Assembly (NCBI GenBank): GCA_030453295.1
Contig: JAKDKQ010000004.1
Span: 1-42,161, forward strand
Length of the DNA: 42,161 nucleotides
Source of the DNA: Janibacter sp.
GTDB taxonomy: Bacteria; Actinomycetota; Actinomycetes; Actinomycetales; Dermatophilaceae
Direction: 5' to 3'
Shown here: positions 9,389 to 18,526 of the stretch, piece by piece
How the letters are laid out: every line of letters starts with the position of its first letter
How positions within the stretch are numbered: position 1 is the first letter of the stretch
Translations under genes and position numbers: made by a program
Notes under the pieces: model-generated
Told to the model about the DNA's origin: nothing
What the model saw: only the letters and a program-made list of their open reading frames with translations
Databases searched by the model: none

Positions 9389-10391
9389 CGGTCATCAGCT
9401 GGCTCACCTTTTCGGAGTCGAGGGAGAAGGGGTCGACGGCGGGGGCCTGCAGGGACTCCAGCGTCGGGAGGTCCGGGTCGGATGCCGCGCCCTTGGCCAC
9501 GGCGTACTCCTTGGACCCACTCGTCTCGAGGACCTTCTGTCCTTCGTCAGAGAGAATGTAGTCGACGAACTGCTGCGCCTCGTCGGGGTGCTTGGCGCTG
9601 GCCAGGACGCCGGCTGCCGAGAGGCTGACGAAGGCGCCCGGGTCCTGCTGCTTGAAGTAGTGCAGCTTGGTGTTGGCCGTGCCCTCCTTGGTCTCGGCCT
9701 GGTCGCGGTACCAGTAGTAGTGGTAGATCACGCCCATGGGGACCTCGCCGGCGTTGACGGCCTTCATCGTCGCGATGTTGTTCTCGTAGATGCGGGCGTT
9801 GGTCTTCATCCCCTCGAGCCAGCTCGTGGTCTTGGCCTCGCCCTGGTCGGCGAGCATCCCGGCGACGATCGCCTGGAAGTCGGCTCCCGTGGCGCCGGCG
9901 CCCCACTGGTCCTTGTACTCGGGCTTGCTCAGGTCCATCAGCGAGGCGGGCAGGTCCTTGTCGCTGACCTTGTCCGGGTTGTAGACGAGGACGGTGGAGC
10001 GGGCAGCGACGCTCGTCCAGTCACCGCTGGAGGGGCGTCGGTTCGTGGGCACCTGCTCGAGGGTCGTGGCGTCGATCGGCGCCAGCAGACCGCTGTCCTC
10101 GACGAGGGTCATCGCCGGGCTGTTCTCCGTGAGGAAGACGTCGGCCGGGGACTGATCGCCCTCCTGGACGATCTGGTGGCCCATCGAGGCGTCCTTGCCG
10201 GGCCGGATCTGGGTCTTGATCCCCGTCTTCGTGGTGAAGCCCTCGGCCCACGCCTTGGTGAGGCTGTCGTGCTGGCTGGAGTAGATCTGGAGCGCGTCCG
10301 GGTCGGTCGTCGGACCGTCGGCACCACCGCAGGCGGCGAGAGCGAGGACGGAGGAGCTGAGGGCCGCGGTGAGCAGGGTGCGTCGGTTCAT
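9372..10391 (-). CDS. Fe(III) ABC transporter substrate-binding lipoprotein (FbpA/FutA-like)
   Basis: Lipobox LALAACG; IYSSQHDSLTKAWAEGFTTKTGIKTQIR; VIYHYYWYRDQ resembles Tyr-rich ferric-binding motifs; internal ATG at 10391. Confidence 0.88.
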   Translation of the reverse strand: MNRRTLLTAALSSSVLALAACGGADGPTTDPDALQIYSSQHDSLTKAWAEGFTTKTGIKTQIRPGKDASMGHQIVQEGDQSPADVFLTENSPAMTLVEDSGLLAPIDATTLEQVPTNRRPSSGDWTSVAARSTVLVYNPDKVSDKDLPASLMDLSKPEYKDQWGAGATGADFQAIVAGMLADQGEAKTTSWLEGMKTNARIYENNIATMKAVNAGEVPMGVIYHYYWYRDQAETKEGTANTKLHYFKQQDPGAFVSLSAAGVLASAKHPDEAQQFVDYILSDEGQKVLETSGSKEYAVAKGAASDPDLPTLESLQAPAVDPFSLDSEKVSQLMTDAGLL

Positions 10392-12964
10392 GAGGGATCT
10401 CCGGTCGGGGTCGGGAGGGAGGAGCGGTGACGGACGAGTCGGTCGGTGAGTGCGCGGGTGGGCGCCTGGAGGAGCCACCACACGGCGATACCGGCGGCGA
10501 AGGAGGCCAGCAGGGCCAGGACCGGCTGGTCGACGACCCGGAAGACCTGCCACTGGACGAGGTAGATGTGCAGGGAGGCGGCAGCGAGCAGACCGAGCGG
10601 CAGCACGAGGAGTCGGGGCAGCGGGATGCGGGGGACGCAGGCGAGCACCGTGATGGCGGCGAAGACGGTGAGGCCGCGGCTGGGCTCGACGAAGAAGTCC
10701 CACATGCCGATGCCCGTGAGTGCCAGCGTGGCCAGACGCTCGCGGCGGGTCCGGGCGACACCCAGCGCCATGCCGATGGCGAAGAGCCACAGCACCGACC
10801 CGGGCAGCCCCCGGGTGGCGCCCGTGGAGTCGGGCACGAGGATCCAGCGCGGGACGAGGGCGGCCGCGGCCAGCGCCATGCTCCACGCCCACGGGTGGCG
10901 CACGTGGAGCAGCCCCAGACGCGGCACGGACAGCAGGGCGAGGACCGCGAGGCTGCAGGCGAGCAGGGCCTCGATGAACCACAGGTTGATCCGGGCACCC
11001 CACTCCATCTCGCCGATGAGCCAGTTGACGAGCAGCACGTTCTCCCAGCCGTACCCGCCGGCCGTCACCAGCCCGACGAGAGCGACGGCCATGGACGGGA
11101 TGGCCAGGGCGGCGATCGAGCGCAGTCCGCGGTGGCGTCGGGCCCTCGGGTCGGGGGTGTCGAGGGTGAAGCGACTCATCGACCACCCGGCGAGGGCCAG
11201 CAACGTGTGCGCACCGCCGGGCACGGCGACGAGTCCCAGATGGCTGGCGCAGATCGCGATCGCGGCGACGGCCCGCAGGACCAATGGGGTGTCCACCCAG
11301 CGCACGTGACGGCCGGGCGGGGTGGCCTCCAGCGCGAGCTGACGAAGGGGGACCCGGTGCCAGCCGTCGGGCAGCGCCCCGAGGGCCTGCTCGAGACGGA
11401 CCGAGGTCTGCACGAGGCTGTACGAGTCGCCGCCGAGCTGTGCGAAGGACCGGTCGGGGTCCACGTCATCGCGGCCCAGAGCGCTCGCGACGATCGCGAC
11501 CGCGGCGGCCAGGTGGTCGCCCCCGGTGTCGGGCTCGCTGCTGACGCGGTCGAGAGCGTGCTCACGGCAGGCGATCCGGTCGGTCTTGCCGCCCGGCAGC
11601 ATCGGGATCCGGTCCACGGGGTCGACGACGACCGCCCCCGGACGCAGGCCGCAGGCCTGCGCCGACAGGTCCCGGACCGACCGCAGCAGGTGAGAGGGAC
11701 TCCCTTCGGCAGGGTCGGTGAGGAGGGTGACGAGGAGGTGCTGGGCGTCGGCGGTGACCACGACGCGGTGACCGGCTCCGGTGAGGGCCGCGGACACCCG
11801 GCCGAGGTCGACGCGCAGCCCGAGGATCTTGGCGACCTGGTCACGGCGGCCGACGACGCGCACGAGGCCGTCCTCGTCGACGTGCCCGAGGTCGCCGGTG
11901 CGCAGCTCGTCGAGCATGCGGCCCAGGGCCAGCTCGTCGGGGTGCTCGGCGTACCCGAGCATCACGCCGGGGCCGGTGAAGACGAGCTCACCGGCGCCGT
12001 CCTCGCGGTCCTCGTGGCCCGAGCGGTCCACGTGGAGGGCGGACCCGGCGAGGGCGTGCCCGACGGCGTCCGGGTCCCGGGCGACCCCGGCGCCGATGTG
12101 GATGGCCATGCGCGCGGTCGCCTCGGTCTGGCCGTACATGACCGCGAGCCGCCAACCCTGCGTCCGCCCGAGCTCGGTGAGCTGCGTGACCTTGGCGGGA
12201 GCGAGGGCACCGCCCGCTTGGGTGATCAGGCGCAGCCCCGGCAGGCCATCGCGCAGGCGGGGCTCGATGAGGTCGAAGGTGTGCGGGACGCCCGCCAGCA
12301 CGGTGACCCGCTGGGTGGCGTGCTCGTGCCAGAACTCGTCGTCGGTCACCGAGTGGTCGGTGACGACGATGCTGCCGCCGGCGTGGAGCGTGCTGTGCAG
12401 CACCGACAGCCCGTAGCAGTAGTGGAGGGGAAGGGAGGTGATCGCCCGGTCCGTCGGGCCGAGTCCGAGCGCCTCGGCGATGGCGGCGGCATTGCTGGTG
12501 ATGTTGTCGTGGGAGAGGCGCACGAGCTTGGGGCTGCCGGTGCTGCCGGAGGTGGACAGCAGGAGGGCCAGGTCCGGGTGGAGCAGGTGGGCGGGGAGCT
12601 CCGACAGGGTCTCGATGTGCTCGTCCGTGACGCGCAGGTCGGGGGCGAAGCGCTCGGTGATCGACTCGGCGCCCGGTCCGGTGACGAGGGCGACGTGGCC
12701 GGCGGCCTGGACCGCGAGGTGGCCGACGATCCCGGCGACATCCCGGGCGAGGGGGAGGTGCACGAGGCGCCGACCGGTCGCGACCGGGGGCAGACGGTCG
12801 GCGAGGTCGGCGACGCGACGAGCCAACGCGTCGTGGGTGATGACCCGGCCGTGCTCGACGAGGGCGGGGTCGGGGGAGCCCGGGTGGAGGAAGGGGCCGG
12901 TATGCCGCGAGGTGCGCCCGGGCGCTGCGGTCGGCATCGCCTCGAGGGGAATCATCAGCGTCAT
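10388..12964 (-). CDS. NRPS-like fusion: AMP-binding (adenylation) domain, phosphopantetheine carrier domain, C-terminal multi-TM acyltransferase-3-like domain
   Basis: LLLSTSGSTGSPKLVRLSH (A3 core), MYGQTEATARM, RTGDLGHVDEDGLVRVVGRRDQVAKILGLRVDL; carrier LGGDSYSLVQTSVRLEQ; C-term RAVAAIAICASHLG..., LWFIEALLACSLAVLAL, AASLHIYLVQWQVF. Confidence 0.87.
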   Translation of the reverse strand: MTLMIPLEAMPTAAPGRTSRHTGPFLHPGSPDPALVEHGRVITHDALARRVADLADRLPPVATGRRLVHLPLARDVAGIVGHLAVQAAGHVALVTGPGAESITERFAPDLRVTDEHIETLSELPAHLLHPDLALLLSTSGSTGSPKLVRLSHDNITSNAAAIAEALGLGPTDRAITSLPLHYCYGLSVLHSTLHAGGSIVVTDHSVTDDEFWHEHATQRVTVLAGVPHTFDLIEPRLRDGLPGLRLITQAGGALAPAKVTQLTELGRTQGWRLAVMYGQTEATARMAIHIGAGVARDPDAVGHALAGSALHVDRSGHEDREDGAGELVFTGPGVMLGYAEHPDELALGRMLDELRTGDLGHVDEDGLVRVVGRRDQVAKILGLRVDLGRVSAALTGAGHRVVVTADAQHLLVTLLTDPAEGSPSHLLRSVRDLSAQACGLRPGAVVVDPVDRIPMLPGGKTDRIACREHALDRVSSEPDTGGDHLAAAVAIVASALGRDDVDPDRSFAQLGGDSYSLVQTSVRLEQALGALPDGWHRVPLRQLALEATPPGRHVRWVDTPLVLRAVAAIAICASHLGLVAVPGGAHTLLALAGWSMSRFTLDTPDPRARRHRGLRSIAALAIPSMAVALVGLVTAGGYGWENVLLVNWLIGEMEWGARINLWFIEALLACSLAVLALLSVPRLGLLHVRHPWAWSMALAAAALVPRWILVPDSTGATRGLPGSVLWLFAIGMALGVARTRRERLATLALTGIGMWDFFVEPSRGLTVFAAITVLACVPRIPLPRLLVLPLGLLAAASLHIYLVQWQVFRVVDQPVLALLASFAAGIAVWWLLQAPTRALTDRLVRHRSSLPTPTGDPS

Positions 12965-12983
12965 GTTGGTGTGCCTATCCTTA
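12965..12983. promoter_or_regulatory. Candidate IdeR/DtxR-type iron box directly abutting the NRPS-like start codon
   Basis: Minus-strand TAAGGATAGGCACACCAAC matches TWAGGTWAGSCTWACCTWA at about 14/19 positions by eye. Confidence 0.55.
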
Positions 12984-13024
12984 GTCTGCGGGTCAGAGTA
13001 CAGCCGCGGAAGGGCCTGACACAC

Positions 13025-13597
13025 ATGCCGAACCACGTCGTGGACATCTGGTGGTCGGACCTGCGCGCGATGGACCGCCGGCTCCTCGCCCACCTCGACC
13101 CCGTGGAGGCCCGCCGCGCGGAGGGGATCGCGTCGGCGGCCGACCTGGGGCGCTTCGTCGTCGGGGCGGTGCTGCTGCGGGTCGCGGTCGCTGCCGCGAC
13201 CGGTCAGGATCCCCGTGCGGTGTCGATCGATCGCACCTGCGACGAGTGCGGCGGCCCCCACGGCCGCCCTCGGGTCGAGGGGCTCCACGTGAGCGTCGCC
13301 CACGCCGGACCGCTGGTCCTGGTCGCCACCTCGTCCGCGCCCGTCGGTGTCGACGTCGAGGCCCTCGACCGGGGCCCCGACGTGGAGACCTGGGTGCGCG
13401 AGGAGGCGGCCTTCAAGGCCACCGGCTCGAGGGACCCGGCAGGCCGGCACGTCCAGCCCCTCCCCGTGCCCCTCCACGGTCACCTCGCCGCCCTGGCTTT
13501 CGCCGACGGTGGGAAGGTCACCACGCACTCTCAGGAAGAGTCCGCGAAGGCACTGGAGGAGACGAAGGCGAGCGCCCCCGGATCCGCATCTCCTTAA
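13025..13597 (+). CDS. 4'-phosphopantetheinyl transferase (Sfp-type)
   Basis: RTCDECGGPHGRPR..., VSVAHAGPLVLVATSSAPVGVDVEAL, WVREEAAFKATG. Confidence 0.88.
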   Translation: MPNHVVDIWWSDLRAMDRRLLAHLDPVEARRAEGIASAADLGRFVVGAVLLRVAVAAATGQDPRAVSIDRTCDECGGPHGRPRVEGLHVSVAHAGPLVLVATSSAPVGVDVEALDRGPDVETWVREEAAFKATGSRDPAGRHVQPLPVPLHGHLAALAFADGGKVTTHSQEESAKALEETKASAPGSASP

Positions 13598-13640
13598 GGT
13601 CGTGCGGACACCTGGAGGTATTTCCTTAAGGTCGTGCGGA
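13591..13640 (+). repeat. Two direct copies of an 18-bp sequence TCCTTAAGGTCGTGCGGA (13591-13608, 13623-13640)
   Basis: Exact 18/18 match, 32-bp period, covering the stop codons of both convergent genes. Confidence 0.9.
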
Positions 13641-14648
13641 ATCCTGACGGTGGGCGAGATAGACGTAGTCGTGGTGCGCGGTCATGCCGAGCCCTCGGTA
13701 GAGGCGCTGAGCGGGCTCGTTGCCCGGCTCGACCTGCAGGTAGGTGAGCGAGGCGCCGGCGGCGGCCGCGCGGAGGGCCTCGATGGTCAGCCAACGGCCC
13801 AGACCCCGGCCGCGGTGCGTCGGGTCGACGTGCAGGCCGAAGAGGCCGGCCCAGCCGTCGTTGAGCGCCACCCGCACGATGCCGGCGACAGCGCCCCCTT
13901 CGCCTCGAGCGGTGAGGAAGAGCTGGTGTGCGGGCAGGGCGAGGATCTGGCGGGCCGCGTCGAGGTGGTCGTGGATCCGCGGCGAGCCGCCGGCCAACCA
14001 GTCCTCGTCGGGGGCATCGCGCACGGCGAGGGCGAACCCGGCGGGGGAAGGGCCAGCGCCGTGGAGCAACGTCTCGGTCCGGCCGGTGAGCACGTCAGCG
14101 GGGTTGCCCTCGACCCAGCCGCGCTGCAGGAGAAGGGTGCCGAGCGGGTCATCGGTGGTGGCGGCACCCGGGGGCCGAGGGAGCATGACCAGCGGCACGA
14201 GCTCGCGCTCGCGGTACCAGGACTCGACCGCGTCGACGGCTTCCGTCAGGGGCAGACCCGGATCGCCCCCGGGCAGGGCGGAGTTGGACCGTCCGGTCCA
14301 GCCGGCGCCGGCGCGCAGGAGCCAGCCGGCTCCCTTCGTCCCCAACCAGGACTCCTCGAGGCCGGGCTGGCCCTTGGTCATGACGAGGTGGAGGTCCTCG
14401 ATGGTGATCGCCCGGTGGGGCGCGCCCCGGCGGGTCGGCTTCGGCGGGATGGCCCGGGCCGCGACGACGAGGTCGCGGCGCAGGCTCACCTCCCCGGTGC
14501 GGGTGGCGATGCGCACCCGCTCCTCGTCGAGGGCGAGGAGCTCGCCGACCGTGTCGGTGAGGGTCGGGCCGTGCGCCGGGGGAGGGTCGATCTGCGTCCG
14601 GACCGCGACGCGGGTGCCTGTGGTGAGACCCGCCATCAGATCGCTCAT
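13626..14648 (-). CDS. GNAT family N-acetyltransferase
   Basis: C-terminal GNAT text GIVRVALNDGWAGLFGLHVDPTHRGRGLGRWLTIEALRAAAAGASLTYLQVEPGNEPAQRLYRGLGM. Confidence 0.9.
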   Translation of the reverse strand: MSDLMAGLTTGTRVAVRTQIDPPPAHGPTLTDTVGELLALDEERVRIATRTGEVSLRRDLVVAARAIPPKPTRRGAPHRAITIEDLHLVMTKGQPGLEESWLGTKGAGWLLRAGAGWTGRSNSALPGGDPGLPLTEAVDAVESWYRERELVPLVMLPRPPGAATTDDPLGTLLLQRGWVEGNPADVLTGRTETLLHGAGPSPAGFALAVRDAPDEDWLAGGSPRIHDHLDAARQILALPAHQLFLTARGEGGAVAGIVRVALNDGWAGLFGLHVDPTHRGRGLGRWLTIEALRAAAAGASLTYLQVEPGNEPAQRLYRGLGMTAHHDYVYLAHRQDSARP

Positions 14649-14657
14649 GGGGCGTCA

Positions 14658-14663
14658 TAGTAT
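14658..14663 (+). promoter_or_regulatory. Leaderless-type -10 element (TAGTAT) for the ferredoxin gene
   Basis: TAGTAT followed by 7 nt then ATG at 14671; divergent gap to the GNAT start is only 22 bp. Confidence 0.55.
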
Positions 14664-14670
14664 GTGGACC

Positions 14671-14997
14671 ATGACGTACGTGATCGCGCAGCCGTGTGTG
14701 GACCTCAAGGACAAGGCCTGCATCGAGGAATGCCCCGTCGACTGCATCTACGAGGGCAAGCGCAGTCTCTACATCCACCCCGACGAGTGCGTCGACTGCG
14801 GTGCGTGCGAGCCGGTGTGCCCCGTCGAGGCCATCTACTACGAGGACGACACTCCTGAGGAATGGGCCGACTTCTACAAGGCCAATGTCGAGTTCTTCGA
14901 CGACCTCGGCAGCCCCGGTGGCGCGGCCAAGATGGGCATGATCGACAAGGACCACCCGATCGTGGCGGCGCTGCCCCCGCAGGAGCACGACGAGTGA
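14671..14997 (+). CDS. fdxA: 7Fe/4Fe-4S ferredoxin (FdxA/FdxC-like)
   Basis: CVDLKDKACIEECPVDCIYEGKRSLYIHPDECVDCGACEPVCPVEAIYYEDD. Confidence 0.94.
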   Translation: MTYVIAQPCVDLKDKACIEECPVDCIYEGKRSLYIHPDECVDCGACEPVCPVEAIYYEDDTPEEWADFYKANVEFFDDLGSPGGAAKMGMIDKDHPIVAALPPQEHDE

Positions 14998-16154
14998 CGA
15001 TCTCGTCGCTGCCTGACTTTCCATGGGACTCGCTCGCTCCTGCCAAGGAGCGGGCGAGAGCCTTTTCTTCCGCCGACGAGGCGAAGGGGGAGGGGATCGT
15101 CGACCTGTCGGTCGGCACCCCCGTCGACGCCACCCCCGAGGTCGTCCAGGACGCGCTGTGCGAGGCTTCTGACGCTCCCGGCTACCCCCAGACCTGGGGG
15201 ACGCCCGACCTGCGTGAGGGCATCGCCGACTGGTTCGCCCGCCGCCGCGGTGCGCCCGGCCTGGACCCCGACGGCATCATGCCGACGATCGGCTCCAAGG
15301 AGCTCGTCGCCTGGCTGCCGACGCTCCTCGGACTGGGGGCCGGCGACGTCGTCGGGTTCCCGCGGGTCGCCTACCCGACCTACGACGTGGGTGCGCGGAT
15401 CGCGGGGGCGACCCCCTTCGCCGCGGACGCCACGACGGCCTTCGGTCCGACGACCCCCTCGAGCGCTCCCAAGCTGCTGTGGCTCAACACCCCGAGCAAC
15501 CCGACGGGCAAGGTCCTGGGTGTCGAGCACCTGGCCAAGGTCGTCGCGTGGGCCCGGGCGCGTGGTGTCGTCGTCGCCTCCGACGAGTGCTACGCCGAGC
15601 TCGACTGGCGCTCCGAGGAGGAGCGCGGGCAGTCCTATGCCGAGCTGCCGACGACCCCGTCGATCCTCGACCCGCGAGTCACCGGCGGGTCCACCGAGGG
15701 CCTGCTCGCCGTCTACTCGACCTCCAAGCAGTCCAACCTCGCCGGCTACCGGGCGGCTTTCGTCGCCGGTGACCCGACGCTCGTGCAGCAGCTGCTCGAG
15801 GTGCGCAAGCACGCCGGGATGATCGTGCCCTGGCCTGTCCAGCGGGCCCTGCTCGCGGCCGTGCGCGACGACGAGCACGTCGCCGCCCAGCGGGAGCGCT
15901 ACCGGGTGCGGCGCGAGGTGCTGCGGCCGGCGCTCGAGGGCTTCGGCATGCGGATCGACGACTCCGCCGCCGGGCTCTACCTGTGGGCGACCGCTGGTGA
16001 GCCGTGCCGGGTGACCGTCGACCGACTGGCCGACCTGGGCATCCTCGTCGCGCCGGGCGACTTCTACGGCGCCGCGGGTGAGCAGCACGTGCGGGTGGCC
16101 TTGTCGGCGAGCGACGAGCGCATCGCCGCAGCGGCCGCACGACTGGCCCGCTGA
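14994..16154 (+). CDS. dapC: Succinyldiaminopimelate transaminase (DapC-like aminotransferase)
   Basis: GTG at 14994 overlaps the ferredoxin stop; SVGTPVDATPEVVQDAL, GYPQTWGTPDLREGIADWF, NTPSNPTGKVLG, STSKQSNLAGYRAAF; conserved fdx-dapC pairing. Confidence 0.88.
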   Translation: MTISSLPDFPWDSLAPAKERARAFSSADEAKGEGIVDLSVGTPVDATPEVVQDALCEASDAPGYPQTWGTPDLREGIADWFARRRGAPGLDPDGIMPTIGSKELVAWLPTLLGLGAGDVVGFPRVAYPTYDVGARIAGATPFAADATTAFGPTTPSSAPKLLWLNTPSNPTGKVLGVEHLAKVVAWARARGVVVASDECYAELDWRSEEERGQSYAELPTTPSILDPRVTGGSTEGLLAVYSTSKQSNLAGYRAAFVAGDPTLVQQLLEVRKHAGMIVPWPVQRALLAAVRDDEHVAAQRERYRVRREVLRPALEGFGMRIDDSAAGLYLWATAGEPCRVTVDRLADLGILVAPGDFYGAAGEQHVRVALSASDERIAAAAARLAR

Positions 16155-16286
16155 CCCACCCGCGGAGTTCCGCTGGGCGCACCCCACGTCGTGACGCACG
16201 CCACCGTTGAGGTAGTTTCGGGGGTGAAACCACGTGCCCGGGGCCACCGTCCCAGTGACACGGAACGATCCGAAGGGCAGATATTC

Positions 16287-17570
16287 ATGACAGCTGATGC
16301 CACCCTCTCCGCCGCAGGCAAAGACCTGACCTTCCCCCTCGTCACGGCCAACGAGGGCAACGACGGATATGACATCTCCTCGCTGATGAAGGAGACCGGC
16401 AACACGACGCTCGACGTGGGCTTCGTCAACACGGCCTCCTGCAAGAGCGACATCACCTACATCGACGGCGACGCCGGCATCCTGCGCTACCGCGGGTACC
16501 CGATCGAGCAGCTGGCGGGCAAGTCGACCTTCGTCGAGGTCGCCTACCTGCTCATCTACGGCGAGCTCCCCACGGCCGACCAGCTCGGTGGCTTCGAGGA
16601 GCGCATCTCCCGGCACACGATGCTCCACGAGGACCTCAAGGCCTTCTTCAACGGCTTCCCGCGCGACGCGCACCCGATGCCGGTGCTCTCCTCCGCCGTC
16701 TCGGCGCTGGGCACGTTCTACCAGGACAGCCTCGACCCCTTCGACCCGGAGCAGGTCGAGATCTCGACCATCCGCCTCCTGGCGAAGCTGCCGACCATCG
16801 CCGCGTATGCGCACAAGAAGAGCGTCGGCCAGCCCTTCCTGTACCCGGACAACTCGCTGAGCCTGACCGAGAACTTCCTGCGGATGACCTTCGGCTTCCC
16901 CGCGGAGCCCTACGACCTCGACCCCGAGATCGTCGCGGCCCTCGACCAGCTGTTCATCCTGCACGCGGACCACGAGCAGAACTGCTCCACCTCGACCGTG
17001 CGTCTCGTCGGGTCGGCGCACGCCAACATGTTCAACTCCGTCTCCGCCGGCATCCACGCCCTGTCCGGTCCGCTGCACGGTGGCGCCAACCAGGCCGTCC
17101 TGGAGATGCTCGACAAGATCCAGGCCTCCGACGACGGCGCCGAGACCTTCATGAAGCGGGTGAAGAACAAGGAGGACGGCGTCCGGCTCATGGGCTTCGG
17201 GCACCGCGTCTACAAGAGCTACGACCCGCGCGCCGCCATCGTCAAGGACACGGCGCACACCATCCTCGAGAAGATGGGTGGCGACGAGCAGCTCGAGATC
17301 GCGATGAAGCTGGAGGAGATCGCGCTGGCCGATGACTACTTCGTCGAGCGCAAGCTCTACCCCAACGTGGACTTCTACACCGGCCTGATCTACACGGCCA
17401 TGGGCTTCCAGCCGAAGATGTTCACCGCGCTCTTCGCCATCGGTCGCCTCCCGGGCTGGATCGCCCAGTGGCGCGAGATGATCGAGGACCCCGACACCAA
17501 GATCGGGCGTCCGCGCCAGATCTACACCGGCCCCACCGAGCGCGACTACGTGGGCATCGACAACCGCTGA
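16287..17570 (+). CDS. gltA: Citrate synthase
   Basis: GDAGILRYRGYPIEQLAGKSTFVEVAYLLIYGELPT; LHADHEQNCSTSTVRLVGS; GPLHGGANQAV; MGFGHRVYKSYDPRA. Confidence 0.96.
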   Translation: MTADATLSAAGKDLTFPLVTANEGNDGYDISSLMKETGNTTLDVGFVNTASCKSDITYIDGDAGILRYRGYPIEQLAGKSTFVEVAYLLIYGELPTADQLGGFEERISRHTMLHEDLKAFFNGFPRDAHPMPVLSSAVSALGTFYQDSLDPFDPEQVEISTIRLLAKLPTIAAYAHKKSVGQPFLYPDNSLSLTENFLRMTFGFPAEPYDLDPEIVAALDQLFILHADHEQNCSTSTVRLVGSAHANMFNSVSAGIHALSGPLHGGANQAVLEMLDKIQASDDGAETFMKRVKNKEDGVRLMGFGHRVYKSYDPRAAIVKDTAHTILEKMGGDEQLEIAMKLEEIALADDYFVERKLYPNVDFYTGLIYTAMGFQPKMFTALFAIGRLPGWIAQWREMIEDPDTKIGRPRQIYTGPTERDYVGIDNR

Positions 17571-17584
17571 CCCACAGCGCCGAC

Positions 17585-17622
17585 AGCGACCCCCTTCGTC
17601 CATCCGGGCGGAGGGGGTCGCT
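17585..17622 (+). terminator. Intrinsic hairpin downstream of gltA
   Basis: 11-bp perfect arms AGCGACCCCCT (17585-17595) / AGGGGGTCGCT (17612-17622). Confidence 0.65.
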
Positions 17623-17648
17623 GCATCCCCGACGAAGGGGGGAGTGGC

Positions 17649-18524
17649 TCAGCCCTCGTGGAGGGTGACGACGACCTGGCCTGCGGGGACGGGCTCGTCC
17701 GCGTCGGACCACTGCATGGCGCCGTCGCCGGCCCCGCGCGACCACTGCCGGCCACCGACCTGCACGGAGACGACATTGCGGGCCTTGGCCTGGCCGACCG
17801 CCCAGGCGCCGACGGCCCAGGCGTGGCGCTCGTCGGGGGCAGCCACCCGGATGACCTGGCCCTCGGCGGTGCCGACCTGCCCGGTCTCCTGCGAGAGGGC
17901 CGCGACAAAGGTGTCCGGTCGGCCGGCGGCGGTGGGGTCGTCGAGGCGACAGACGAAGCCTTCGGGTGAGTGGCCGCTCATCGCGGACGCGATGATCCGG
18001 CCCTCCTGCTCGTGGTCGGCGTAGGCCTCCGGATAGCCGCTGCGCTGGACCTCCTGCGCGATCTCGGTGATCACCATGTCCTGCCACCCGTCGACCTTGG
18101 CCAGGGCGTCGTAGAAGGCGTTGGTGGCGTACACCGGGTCCTGCAGCTGCTCAGGCGTACCCCACCCCTGGCTCGGTCGCTGCTGGAAGAGCCCGAGCGA
18201 GTCCCGGTCGCCATAGGAGAGGTTGAGCAGCTTGGACTCCTGGATCGCGGTGGCGATCCCGATGCTGCCTGCGCGTGCCGGCATGCCGCGTTTGACGGCG
18301 ATGAGGACGATCGTGCTGGCGTGGTGCATCTGGTCGGGGCGGAAGCTCACGCTCTGGTCCAGCGCGGTCGCCCGACACTCCTCGCCGAGGAAAAGGCCGA
18401 TGCGGTCACGGGCGTACCAGATGCCCACGCCGAGGACGAGCGCGAGCACGCACAGGACGGCGACGACGGTGGGCCACCGCGGACCACGGTCCTCGACCAG
18501 TGGTGGGTGCTCGCCTCGGGGCAT
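17649..18524 (-). CDS. Secreted/membrane-anchored lysozyme-like (SLT-like) protein
   Basis: N-terminal TM (VVAVLCVLALVLGVGIWYA); GIATAIQESKLLNLSYGDRDSLGLFQQRPSQGWGT resembles lytic transglycosylase catalytic region. Confidence 0.65.
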   Translation of the reverse strand: MPRGEHPPLVEDRGPRWPTVVAVLCVLALVLGVGIWYARDRIGLFLGEECRATALDQSVSFRPDQMHHASTIVLIAVKRGMPARAGSIGIATAIQESKLLNLSYGDRDSLGLFQQRPSQGWGTPEQLQDPVYATNAFYDALAKVDGWQDMVITEIAQEVQRSGYPEAYADHEQEGRIIASAMSGHSPEGFVCRLDDPTAAGRPDTFVAALSQETGQVGTAEGQVIRVAAPDERHAWAVGAWAVGQAKARNVVSVQVGGRQWSRGAGDGAMQWSDADEPVPAGQVVVTLHEG

Positions 18525-18526
18525 GG

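Noticed and set aside
10427-13597. 1056-aa plus-strand ORF covering the NRPS-like gene
   Set aside because: Only the final part (13025-13597) is a real gene (PPTase). The upstream part is an antisense GC-rich shadow frame with low-complexity composition.
14874-17603. 909-aa minus-strand ORF opposite dapC/gltA
   Set aside because: Antisense shadow of well-supported genes, typical of GC-rich third-codon-position bias.
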